This document shows positions 37,230 through 45,727 of a stretch of DNA of 64,000 bases, piece by piece; position 1 is the stretch's first letter, and every line of letters begins with the position of its first letter. The stretch comes from Microbacterium sp. 1.5R (GTDB taxonomy: Bacteria > Actinomycetota > Actinomycetes > Actinomycetales > Microbacteriaceae), in NCBI RefSeq assembly GCF_001889265.1, contig NZ_CP018151.1, positions 2,418,001 through 2,482,000 of the forward strand, in the 5' to 3' direction. A program made the position numbers and the translations under genes. Under the pieces are notes generated by a model. That model had not been told where the DNA came from. It did not search any database and saw only the letters and a program-made list of their open reading frames with translations.

Positions 37230-38297
37230 TCACAGCTCCGTCGACGTCGCCCACAGGTCGACGTCGATGGCACCGGCCGCCTCGTCGATGCGGCCGAGCT
37301 CGTCGTCGGTGAATGCCGGACCGTTGACGGCGGCGATGTTCTCGTCGAGCTGCTCGGGACGCGATGCCCCGACCAGCGCGGAGGCGACGACCGGGTTGCG
37401 CAGCGTCCATTGGATCGCCATCTGCGCCAGGGACTGCCCGCGCTGCTCGGCGATGGCGTTGAGCGAGCGGAGGGTCTGAACGGCGGCATCCGACAGCGGC
37501 GCATCCGGCAGCGAACCGCGCTTCTGCGCACGGGCGGCCGTGCCGTCGCCGAGGTACTTGTCGGTGAGGAGCCCCTGCGCGAGAGGTGTGAACGCGATCG
37601 CGCCGACGCCGGACTGCTCGAGGGTGTCGGTGAGGCCGTCTTCGACCCAGCGGTTGAGGATCGAGTAGGCGGGCTGGTGGATGACGAGCGGGGTACCGAG
37701 GTCGGTGGCGACGGCGACGGCCTCGGCCGTGCGCTCGGCGCTGTACGACGAGATGCCGACGTAGAGAGCCTTGCCCTGGCGCACGAGCGTGTCGAGCGCC
37801 CCGATGGTCTCGGCGACCGGCGTCACGGGATCGGCGCGGTGCGAGTAGAAGATGTCGACGTGGTCGAGGCCCATGCGGGTCAGCGACTGCTCGGCGCTCG
37901 CGAGGATGTACTTGCGGCTGCCGAAGTCGCCGTACGGACCTGGCCACATGTCCCAGCCCGCCTTCGACGAGATGATCAGCTCGTCGCGGTAGGGGCGGAA
38001 GTCCTCGGCGAAGATGCGACCGAAGTTCTTCTCGGCCGAGCCGTAGGGCGGGCCGTAGTTGTTCGCGAGATCGAAGTGCGTGATGCCGCGGTCGAAGGCG
38101 TGACGCAGCAGCGCGCGCTGGTTGTCGAGCGGGATGTTGTCGCCGAAGTTCCACCACAGGCCCAGCGAGATGGGCGGCAGGAACAGCCCCGAGGTGCCGA
38201 CCTGGCGGTACTCGAACTGCTGGTAGCGGCTCTCATCGGCGGCGTACGGCCGGTGGAGCTCAGGGACGTTCGGACGGAAGCGGGGGGACTCGGTCAC
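37230..38297 (-). CDS. Aldo/keto reductase (YghZ / voltage-gated K+ channel beta type)
   Basis: A 355-residue NADPH-dependent reductase. Family marks are DLANNYGPPYGSAE (catalytic Asp and Tyr region), the catalytic Lys region SSKAGWDMWPGPYG, HRADPVTP and the C-terminal NADPH-binding GASRPEQLDEN. The closest type is L-glyceraldehyde-3-phosphate reductase. The GTG start lies 6 nt after a TAATCT box whose TAA is the stop codon of rsmA, so this gene has its own promoter inside an otherwise conserved rsmA-ispE pair. Confidence 0.92.
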   Translation of the reverse strand: MTESPRFRPNVPELHRPYAADESRYQQFEYRQVGTSGLFLPPISLGLWWNFGDNIPLDNQRALLRHAFDRGITHFDLANNYGPPYGSAEKNFGRIFAEDFRPYRDELIISSKAGWDMWPGPYGDFGSRKYILASAEQSLTRMGLDHVDIFYSHRADPVTPVAETIGALDTLVRQGKALYVGISSYSAERTAEAVAVATDLGTPLVIHQPAYSILNRWVEDGLTDTLEQSGVGAIAFTPLAQGLLTDKYLGDGTAARAQKRGSLPDAPLSDAAVQTLRSLNAIAEQRGQSLAQMAIQWTLRNPVVASALVGASRPEQLDENIAAVNGPAFTDDELGRIDEAAGAIDVDLWATSTEL

Positions 38298-38306
38298 CGT
38301 GCCAGA

Positions 38307-39176
38307 TTAGCCGGTGACGGCGGCGTCTTCGATCTGCGCGACATGCTGAGCGACACGATGGTAGTCCTCGACCGTGAGATCCTCCCCGCGAGCGGTGGGG
38401 GCGACTCCGGCCGCGATCAGCACTTCGGATGCCGCGGCGGAGCTGCCGAAGAGCTCGGACAGCGCCTGTCGCAGCATCTTGCGGCGCTGGTTGAAGGCGG
38501 CATCCACGATCTTGAAGGTGAGTCGGCGTTCGTCCTCTGTGCCGCGCTCGCCCTCCGACCGGTCGAAGCCGACGAGGAGGCTGTCGACGTTGGGCACCGG
38601 CCAGAAGACCTGACGGGACACGGTGCCCGACAGCTTCCACTCGCCGTACCAGGCGGCCTTGACACTCGGGGTGCCGTAGATCTTGGAGCCCGGCTTGGCC
38701 GCGATGCGCTCGGCGACCTCGGCCTGCACCATCACGACACCGCGCTTCAGGTAGGAGAAGTTCTCGAGGAAGTGCAGCAGCACGGGGACCGAGACGTTGT
38801 AGGGCAGGTTCGCGACCAGCACGGTCGGCTCGCCCGGCAGCTCCGTGATGCGCAGCGCGTCGGCGTCGACGACCGTGAGCATGTCGGCGGGAACGCCGTG
38901 CTCCTCGGCGGTCTGGGCGAGCCGGGCGGCGAGCCGGTGATCGATCTCGACAGCGGTGACGGATGCGCCGGCCTCGAGGATCGCGAGGGTGAGGGAGCCG
39001 AGCCCCGGGCCCACCTCGACGACCCGCTCCCCCGGCTGGACGCGGGCGGCGTGCACGATCTTGCGCACGGTGTTCGCGTCGACGACGAAGTTCTGTCCGA
39101 GCTTCTTGGTCGGGGTGACATCGAGCTCAGCGGCGAGGCGGCGGATCTCGGTGGCGCCGAGCAGGGTGACTGTCAT
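38307..39176 (-). CDS. rsmA: 16S rRNA (adenine1518/1519-N6)-dimethyltransferase
   Basis: A 289-residue KsgA/RsmA enzyme that dimethylates two adenosines near the 3' end of 16S rRNA. The SAM-binding VEVGPGLGSLT and the catalytic NLPYNVSVPVL are intact, and the C-terminal helical domain is present. I use the ATG that begins MTVTLLGA; the frame is open further upstream but diverges. An MFS transporter is divergent from it. Confidence 0.96.
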   Translation of the reverse strand: MTVTLLGATEIRRLAAELDVTPTKKLGQNFVVDANTVRKIVHAARVQPGERVVEVGPGLGSLTLAILEAGASVTAVEIDHRLAARLAQTAEEHGVPADMLTVVDADALRITELPGEPTVLVANLPYNVSVPVLLHFLENFSYLKRGVVMVQAEVAERIAAKPGSKIYGTPSVKAAWYGEWKLSGTVSRQVFWPVPNVDSLLVGFDRSEGERGTEDERRLTFKIVDAAFNQRRKMLRQALSELFGSSAAASEVLIAAGVAPTARGEDLTVEDYHRVAQHVAQIEDAAVTG

Positions 39177-39231
39177 TGCTCCATTGTCCCCCACCCCCGC
39201 CGGTATCCGAGCCGCCCAGTAGTCTGCTGTG

Positions 39232-40491
39232 ATGCCCTCCCTCGGTGAACTGATCGCACCACGGCGCATGGGCAGGGATTTCCGCTGGCTGCTCGCATCG
39301 TCGTGGACGAGCAACGTCGGAGACGGCGTCGCCCTCGCGGCCGCTCCCCTGCTCATCGCGTCGATGACGTCGTCGCCCATCCTCGTCGCGTCCGGGGCGA
39401 TCCTGCAGTTCCTCCCGTGGCTGCTGTTCGGGCTGCACGCCGGAGCCATCGCCGACCGGTTCGACCGTCGGCGCCTCGTGATGTTCGCCAACGCGGCACG
39501 GGCCGTGGTGCTCGCGGGGCTCTGTGCGTTCCTGCTCACCGGCACCGCGAACATCTGGATCGTGCTCGCCGTGGCCTTCCTCTACGGCACGGCGGAGGTC
39601 TTCGTCGACACCGCCGGCAGCACGCTGCTGCCGATGCTCGTGAAGCCGGCCGACCTCGGCATCGGCAACGCTCGACTGCAGGCCGGGTATCTCGTCGCGA
39701 ACCAGTTCGCCGGGCCGCCGCTCGGCGCGTTCCTCTTCGCCGCCGGCGCGGCGTGGCCGTTCCTGCTCGAGATCCTCTGCGTCCTCCTCGCGGTCGTGCT
39801 GATCTCGCGCATGGCCCGCACCCCCGTGCCGCCCCGGTCAACGGGAGACGGCGTGAAGTCGCACGTGCACACCGACATCGGCGAAGGACTCCGCTGGCTG
39901 TGGCAGAACCCGCCGGTGCGGATGCTGGTGCTGATCATCCTCGTCTTCAACGTCACCTGGGCGGCCCCGTGGGGCGTGCTCGTGCTCTATGCCACGGAGT
40001 ATCTCAACATGGGCGCGGTCGGCTACGGCGCCCTGACGACCGCCTCGGCGGCCGGAGGAATCCTCGCCACCCTCTGCTTCGGCTGGCTCGAACGCCACGT
40101 GTCGTTCGCGACGCTGATGCGCGTCGTCCTCTCGCTCGAGGTGCTGATGCACCTCGCGTTCGCACTCACCACCGCGGGCTGGGTGGCGCTCGTGATCATG
40201 TTCGTGTTCGGCGCCTACGCGTTCGTGTGGGGCACGATCTCGACGACCGTCCGTCAGCGTCTGGTCCCCGCCGAGCTGCAGGGCCGCGTGGCCTCGGTCA
40301 ACATGGTCGGCGTGTTCGGCGGAATGGTCATCGGCCAGGCCCTCGGCGGGGTGATCGCCCAGGTCTGGGGTCTCACGGCGCCGTGGTGGTTCGCCTTCGT
40401 GGGCGCCGCGCTGACCCTTGTCCTGGTCTGGAAGCCGATCTCGCAGATCGTCAGTGCCGCACCGGCGGATCAGTCGGTGAACGAGCCGTAG
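39232..40491 (+). CDS. MFS transporter
   Basis: A 419-residue permease of the enterobactin-exporter-like MFS group, with about 12 helices, the loop motif GAIADRFDRRRLV between helices 2 and 3, and the matching FGWLERHVSFATLM in the second half. Substrate unknown. I chose the ATG, which is 6 nt after a TAGTCT box (39220-39225); a GTG one codon earlier is only 3 nt from it. The 3' end overlaps tatD on the other strand by 22 nt. Confidence 0.9.
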   Translation: MPSLGELIAPRRMGRDFRWLLASSWTSNVGDGVALAAAPLLIASMTSSPILVASGAILQFLPWLLFGLHAGAIADRFDRRRLVMFANAARAVVLAGLCAFLLTGTANIWIVLAVAFLYGTAEVFVDTAGSTLLPMLVKPADLGIGNARLQAGYLVANQFAGPPLGAFLFAAGAAWPFLLEILCVLLAVVLISRMARTPVPPRSTGDGVKSHVHTDIGEGLRWLWQNPPVRMLVLIILVFNVTWAAPWGVLVLYATEYLNMGAVGYGALTTASAAGGILATLCFGWLERHVSFATLMRVVLSLEVLMHLAFALTTAGWVALVIMFVFGAYAFVWGTISTTVRQRLVPAELQGRVASVNMVGVFGGMVIGQALGGVIAQVWGLTAPWWFAFVGAALTLVLVWKPISQIVSAAPADQSVNEP

Positions 40492-41342
40492 ACCCGCAGG
40501 GTGTTCGCGGCGAGCCGGGTCGACAGCTCGTCGACCTCGATGCCGAGCTCCGCCGCCATGAACCGCACCGTGATCGGCACGAGATAGGGGGCGTTCGGTC
40601 GACCGCGCAGCGGCGTCGGGGTGAGGAACGGCGCATCGGTCTCGACGAGGATGCGGTCCAGGGGCGTCACCTTCAGCGCGTCGCGCAGGTTCTGCGCGTT
40701 CTTGAACGTGACGTTGCCGGCGAAGGACAGGTGGTAACCCGCATCCGCGCAGATCCTCGCCATCGCATCGTCGCCGGAGAAGCAGTGGAAGACCGTCCGT
40801 TCGGGCGCCCCGACGCGACTCAGCGTCTCGAGCACCGCGTCATGCGCGTCACGGTCGTGGATCTGCATCGCGATGCCGTGCTTCTTCGCCAGCGCGATGT
40901 GCGCCTCGAACGACTCGAACTGCGGCGCTCGGCGCTCGGGCTCGGTGCGGAAGAAGTCGAGACCCGTCTCGCCGATCGCCCGCGTTCGCGGGTGCGCCGC
41001 GAGCTCGTCGATCACCGCGATGGCCTCATCGAGACGACCCTCCTCGGCGTAGGCGGGCGCGTCATTCGGGTGGATCGCGACAGCCGCGAGCACGCGCGAG
41101 TCCGACTCGGCGGCCTCGACCGCCCACCGGGACGACTCGATGTCACCCGATGCCTGCACCACCCCGGCGATGCCCACGGCCGCCGCACGATCGAGCTGCT
41201 CGGTCAGCGACAACGGCTCATCGCCGTCGAGGATCTCGAGATGCGCGTGATTGTCGTAGACGGGCACGGCAAGGGGCTCCGGAGCCGCGGGGTACCGGAG
41301 ATCCTTGCGCCCGTCGCCGTCTCGCTGCTGCACGTACGTCAT
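40470..41342 (-). CDS. tatD: TatD-family metal-dependent hydrolase (DNase)
   Basis: A 290-residue TIM-barrel hydrolase. Metal-binding motifs are DNHAHLE, GETGLDFFR, QIHDRDAHD, FHCFSGD and VETDAPFLTP. TatD proteins are 3'-5' exonucleases. The ATG lies 2 nt after the metG stop, the common metG-tatD order. The last 22 nt overlap the convergent MFS gene. Confidence 0.94.
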   Translation of the reverse strand: MTYVQQRDGDGRKDLRYPAAPEPLAVPVYDNHAHLEILDGDEPLSLTEQLDRAAAVGIAGVVQASGDIESSRWAVEAAESDSRVLAAVAIHPNDAPAYAEEGRLDEAIAVIDELAAHPRTRAIGETGLDFFRTEPERRAPQFESFEAHIALAKKHGIAMQIHDRDAHDAVLETLSRVGAPERTVFHCFSGDDAMARICADAGYHLSFAGNVTFKNAQNLRDALKVTPLDRILVETDAPFLTPTPLRGRPNAPYLVPITVRFMAAELGIEVDELSTRLAANTLRVYGSFTD

Positions 41343-41344
41343 GC

Positions 41345-42922
41345 TCAGGCGGTGGACTCCACGCGCGGGAACAGCGGGGTGAGACCGTTGACGCTGGTGC
41401 CGGGACGCAGCACGCCCCAGGCTCCGGCCTCGCGGATCGGCTGGTCCTGCAGACGTCCGAGGCTCTCTGCGGCGCCGAGGGCGACCCAGAGCTTCTCCGT
41501 CGACTGCGGCATCACGGGCGAGAGCAGCACGGCGAGCGCGCGAAGTCCCTCGGCGCACGTGTAGAGAACGGTGCCGAGACGGCCGCGCTGAGACTCGTCG
41601 CGTGCCAGTGCCCACGGCTCGTTCTCCGTGATGTAGCCGTTGAGAGCGTCGACGATCGTCCAGATCGACGAGATGGCCTCGTCGATACGGAACTGCTCGA
41701 TCGCGGCATCTGCATTCGAGGCGGCATCCGCGACGATCCTCTGGATCTCGAGATCCTTCTCGGTGTAGTCGGCGGGCGGAGGCACGATGCCCTCGAAGTA
41801 CTTCTCGATCATCGCCGTGGTGCGCGAGGCGAGGTTGCCGAAGCCGTTGGCGAGCTCCGCCTGGTAGCGGGCCGAGAGGTCCTCCCACGAGAACGAGCCG
41901 TCCTGGCCGAACGCGATCGCCGAGAGGAAGTAGTAGCGGTAGGCGTCGGATCCGAAGACGTCGGTGATCTCGGTCGGCGCGATGCCGGTGAGCTTCGACT
42001 TCGACATCTTCTCGCCGCCGACGAGCAGCCAGCCGTGCGCGAACACGCCCTTGGGCACATCGAGCCCTGCGGCCATCAGCAGAGCCGGCCAGATCACCGC
42101 GTGGAAGCGCAGGATGTCTTTTCCGACCACGTGATAGGCGGGCCAGCGGCGGTCGAAGGTCTCCTGATCGGAGCCGTAGCCGACGGCGGTGGCGTAGTTG
42201 AGCAGCGCATCGACCCACACGTAGATGACGTGCGACTCGTCCCACGGCAGCGGGATGCCCCAGTCGAACGTCGAGCGCGAGATCGAGAGGTCCTTGAGAC
42301 CCTGACTGACGAAGGAGACGACCTCGTTGCGCGCCGAATCGGGGCGCACGAAGTCGGGCTGGGTCTTGTAGAGCTCGAGCAGACGGTCCTGGAACTCGCT
42401 CAGCTTGAAGAAGTAGTTCTTCTCCTGCAGCAGCTCGAGCGGCTTCGAGTGGATGGCGCAGACCTTGAGGCCCTCGAACGGACCGGTGCCGTCGACGATC
42501 TCGGACTCGGGTTTGAACTCCTCACAGCCCACGCAGTACAGCGCCTCGTACTCGCCCGCATAGATGTAGCCACGGTCGTAGAGACGCTGGAAGAACGTCT
42601 GCACGTTGGCCTCGTGGCGCTCCTGCGTCGTGCGGATGAAGTCGTCGTTCGCGACGTCGAGCGTCTCGAGCAGGGGGAACCACGCCTCGGTGACGAGCTT
42701 GTCGACCCACTCCTGCGGAGTGACGTTGTTCGCGGCCGCGGCACGGAGCATCTTCTGGCCGTGCTCGTCGGTGCCCGTCAGCATCCAGGTGTCATCGCCG
42801 CCCTGCCGGTGCCAGCGCGCGAGCGCGTCGACCGCCACCGAGGTGTACCCATGACCGATGTGGGGCACATCGGAGGGGTAGTAGATGGGCGTGGTGATGT
42901 AGAACGATTCGCCTGCGGGCAT
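41345..42922 (-). CDS. metG: Methionine-tRNA ligase
   Basis: A 525-residue class I synthetase. Motifs are PHIGHGY (HIGH), GEKMSKSKLT (KMSKS), and a CVGC...CAIH zinc knuckle region. There is no C-terminal tRNA-binding extension, as in many actinobacterial forms. I use the ATG that begins MPAGESFY, 7 nt after a TAGAAT box (42930-42935 on the minus strand), probably leaderless. tatD follows 2 nt after the stop. Confidence 0.96.
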   Translation of the reverse strand: MPAGESFYITTPIYYPSDVPHIGHGYTSVAVDALARWHRQGGDDTWMLTGTDEHGQKMLRAAAANNVTPQEWVDKLVTEAWFPLLETLDVANDDFIRTTQERHEANVQTFFQRLYDRGYIYAGEYEALYCVGCEEFKPESEIVDGTGPFEGLKVCAIHSKPLELLQEKNYFFKLSEFQDRLLELYKTQPDFVRPDSARNEVVSFVSQGLKDLSISRSTFDWGIPLPWDESHVIYVWVDALLNYATAVGYGSDQETFDRRWPAYHVVGKDILRFHAVIWPALLMAAGLDVPKGVFAHGWLLVGGEKMSKSKLTGIAPTEITDVFGSDAYRYYFLSAIAFGQDGSFSWEDLSARYQAELANGFGNLASRTTAMIEKYFEGIVPPPADYTEKDLEIQRIVADAASNADAAIEQFRIDEAISSIWTIVDALNGYITENEPWALARDESQRGRLGTVLYTCAEGLRALAVLLSPVMPQSTEKLWVALGAAESLGRLQDQPIREAGAWGVLRPGTSVNGLTPLFPRVESTA

Positions 42923-42960
42923 GGGGACAATTCTAGGTGGGATGCAGGGGGTCGTTACGC

Positions 42961-44502
42961 TCAGGCGACAGACACCTCGATGCGGTGCCACCCCTGGGCG
43001 CCGTCGGGCACGACATCGGCCGGATCCGAGGTCTGCGTCTCCCCGTCGGCGCTGATCGCGCGACACTCGATCGTGTGCGTTCCACTCTCGGCCGCCCAGT
43101 CGAGACGCCACTGCACCCAGGTGTCGTCGGAGATCGCGGCGCCGAGCTCGGCGCGACGCCACTCACCGTCGTCGATCCGCACCTCCACACCCTCGACGCC
43201 CACGTGCTGCTGCCACGCCATGCCCGCGATGACGGCGTCGCCGGCCTCGATCCTGGTCCCCCGCCGGGGCACGTCGATGCGCGACTGCAGCTTCACCGGT
43301 CCGCGCTCCGACCATCCGCGGTCGGTCCAATAGGCGGTCGTCCGGTCGAATCGGGTGACCTCGAGGTCCGTCACCCATTTGGTCGCCGACACATAGCCGT
43401 AGAGGCCCGGCACCACCATGCGCACCGGGAAGCCGTGTTCGAGAGGCAGCGCATCGCCGTTCATGCCGACCGCGAGCAGGGCATCGCGCTCGTCGGTGAG
43501 CGCCTCGATCGGCGTCGAGGCCGTGAACCCGTCGGATGAGGTCGACAGCACCATGTCGGCGTCGGGATCGACTCCCGCTCTCGCGAGCAGATCGCGCACC
43601 GGATGCCCGAGCCAGAGGGCGTTGCCGATCAGGTCCCCGCCGACCTGGTTCGACACGCAGGCGAGGGTGACGTGCGACGCCTGCATCGGCAGCGCGACCA
43701 GTTCGTCCCACGTGATCACGATCTCGCGATCGACCATCCCGTGGATGCGCAGCGACCAGTCGGCCGGGTCGATGCGCGGCACGATCAGTGCGGTGTCGAT
43801 GCGGTAGAAGTCGGCGTTGGGGGTCACGACAGGAGCCAGGCCGGGGATGTCGAGCTCTGCACCGGCCGGCACCATCGGCGCGGGGGCGGCAGCCTTCGGC
43901 AGCCGCAACGTCGATCGGATCGCCTCGATCGACCTCGTCGCGCCGCGGGCTGCGCCGCCGATGACGAGCGCCACGACGCCGGTCGCGGCGACGCCGGCGG
44001 TCCACAGCAGGAACTGGCGGCGTTCCTCATGCTCGGCGCGGAGATAGGGGATCGGATGCACCTTGCGCATGAGCAGCCGCAGCGCGACGACCGCGGTCGC
44101 GCCGGCGACGAGACCGGGGAGCCAGGCGAAGGGGCCCGCGCCCGGACGGATCATCGCGGCCACCAGCGCCAGCACGCCGAGAGCGGCGAGGATCGCGGAT
44201 CCCACGCCCGCGCGGCGGGATTCCAGGATGCCGGCGAGCGCGGCGACCCCGACGAGGACCACCGCTATCCCGGTGATCAGCGCCACCTTGTCGCCGGTGC
44301 CGAACAGTGCGATCGCCGCATCCTTCGCCCAGCTGGGGGCGAGATCGATGAGACCGCTGCCGATCACGGCGAAGGGGCTCGCGCTCGGCTCGACGATCGC
44401 TGCGACCAGCTCTGCCAGGCCGACCGCGACGACGGCCGCGCTCAAGCCGGCGGCCGCCGATCGAAGCCTGTCTCCGCGCTTCGCGCGGACTGCGTGGGTC
44501 AT
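42961..44502 (-). CDS. Membrane-anchored molybdopterin-dependent oxidoreductase (sulfite-oxidase fold)
   Basis: A 513-residue protein. Four or five helices (about 15-135) and a further one (about 165-185) anchor it; the rest is a sulfite-oxidase-type molybdopterin domain with the Mo-ligating C282 in VTLACVSNQVGG, followed by a Mo-co dimerisation domain (about 420-510). Related actinobacterial proteins act outside the membrane on unknown substrates. The ATG lies 6 nt after a TACGCT box (44509-44514). Its 3' end is 38 nt from the metG start. Confidence 0.88.
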   Translation of the reverse strand: MTHAVRAKRGDRLRSAAAGLSAAVVAVGLAELVAAIVEPSASPFAVIGSGLIDLAPSWAKDAAIALFGTGDKVALITGIAVVLVGVAALAGILESRRAGVGSAILAALGVLALVAAMIRPGAGPFAWLPGLVAGATAVVALRLLMRKVHPIPYLRAEHEERRQFLLWTAGVAATGVVALVIGGAARGATRSIEAIRSTLRLPKAAAPAPMVPAGAELDIPGLAPVVTPNADFYRIDTALIVPRIDPADWSLRIHGMVDREIVITWDELVALPMQASHVTLACVSNQVGGDLIGNALWLGHPVRDLLARAGVDPDADMVLSTSSDGFTASTPIEALTDERDALLAVGMNGDALPLEHGFPVRMVVPGLYGYVSATKWVTDLEVTRFDRTTAYWTDRGWSERGPVKLQSRIDVPRRGTRIEAGDAVIAGMAWQQHVGVEGVEVRIDDGEWRRAELGAAISDDTWVQWRLDWAAESGTHTIECRAISADGETQTSDPADVVPDGAQGWHRIEVSVA

Positions 44503-44514
44503 GATCAGAGCGTA

Positions 44515-44537
44515 ACCCCGGGGCTGGGCCCCGGGGT
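44515..44537 (-). terminator. Terminator of the oligosaccharide operon
   Basis: A perfect 10-bp GC stem (44515-44524 with 44528-44537) and a TGG loop lie just past the GH1 gene. It also abuts the TACGCT promoter box of the next gene. Confidence 0.75.
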
Positions 44538-44545
44538 CGTGCGGC

Positions 44546-45715
44546 TCAGAGCCCGTTGCGACGTGCGACCTCTCCGAGCCAGGCGAGCGAGGGCTTCGGC
44601 GAACGCTCGAACGTCTCGTGATCGAAGCCGATCAGGCCGAAGGTCGGGCGGAATCCGCTCGCCCACTCGTAGTTGTCGAGTGCGCTCCAGTGCTGGTAAG
44701 CCTTGACCTCGATGCCGTCGGAGATGGCACGGTGGAGTCCCTCGAGAGCACCCTGGGTATAGGCGATGCGCCGCGTGTCGTCGCCGGTCGCGATGCCGTT
44801 CTCCGTGACGAGCACCGGCACGCCGCCGCTGCGCTCCCACGCGCTGCGCACGCCCATCTCGAGCGCCTCGGGGAAGAACTCCCAGCCGGTGAGCGTGGTC
44901 TCGACGTCGTCGGCGACCGGACGCGGACCCTCGGGGCCGATGAAGGTGCGGGTGTAGGCCTGCACGCCGACGAAGTCGTCACCGGCCGACTGATCGAGGT
45001 ACCAGTGGTCGCGGGGGTCGCCGTACTCGGCCAGCATCTCGTCCGCCCCCGGCTCACCGGTGGAGTGGAAGGCCTGCGTCGCGATCGTCCATCCGGCCTG
45101 CACGCCCGAGACGGAATGCAGGATCTCGGAGGCCCGGTGGTGCGCGTCGAGCAGCGTGTCCGCGACGGCGAGGTCGGGGTTCGGCAGTCCGAAGGCGACG
45201 AGGTTCGAGGCATCCTCTCCCCCGGCGAGCATCGCCGCGATGTTCGGCTCGTTGATCGTGCAGACGTAGGTCACGCCCTCGAGGATCGGCAGCACGGTCT
45301 CGACGTAGCGGGAGAACAGGTCGACCGCGTCGTCCGCACGCCAGAAGCCGTCCTTCTGGAACCACTGCGGCACCGTGAAGTGCATCAGCGTCACCGTCGG
45401 GTCCAGACCGTTCTCCCGGGCCGTGTCGATCATGCGGCGGTAGTGATCCAGCATCGCCCGCGACACGAAGCCGCGCTCGGGCTCGATGCGCGCCCACTCC
45501 ATCGAGAAGCGGTACGAGTTCAGACCGGCATCCGCCAGCAGCCGCATGTCCTCCGGGTACCGGTGGAAGTGGTCGGCGGCATCGCCCGAGGGCTCCACCA
45601 TCGTCGAGCCCGGAGCATGCTCCATGGCCCACCAGTTGCTGGTCGTGTTGTTCCCCTCCACCTGATGGGCTGCGGTCGCAGCGCCCCAGAGAAAGCCGTC
45701 AGGGAATGTGAGCAC
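44546..45715 (-). CDS. GH1 beta-glucosidase
   Basis: A 389-residue glycoside hydrolase family 1 enzyme. The acid/base E156 is in TINEPN and the nucleophile E305 in VTENGIA; the N-terminal FLWGAATAAHQVEG is the family signature. It is shorter than the usual 440-480 residues. No signal peptide, so it hydrolyses imported sugars in the cytoplasm. It is the last gene of an ABC operon, 12 nt after the ATPase gene, which ties the transporter to beta-linked glycosides. Confidence 0.93.
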   Translation of the reverse strand: MLTFPDGFLWGAATAAHQVEGNNTTSNWWAMEHAPGSTMVEPSGDAADHFHRYPEDMRLLADAGLNSYRFSMEWARIEPERGFVSRAMLDHYRRMIDTARENGLDPTVTLMHFTVPQWFQKDGFWRADDAVDLFSRYVETVLPILEGVTYVCTINEPNIAAMLAGGEDASNLVAFGLPNPDLAVADTLLDAHHRASEILHSVSGVQAGWTIATQAFHSTGEPGADEMLAEYGDPRDHWYLDQSAGDDFVGVQAYTRTFIGPEGPRPVADDVETTLTGWEFFPEALEMGVRSAWERSGGVPVLVTENGIATGDDTRRIAYTQGALEGLHRAISDGIEVKAYQHWSALDNYEWASGFRPTFGLIGFDHETFERSPKPSLAWLGEVARRNGL

Positions 45716-45727
45716 GAGTGCTCCTCT

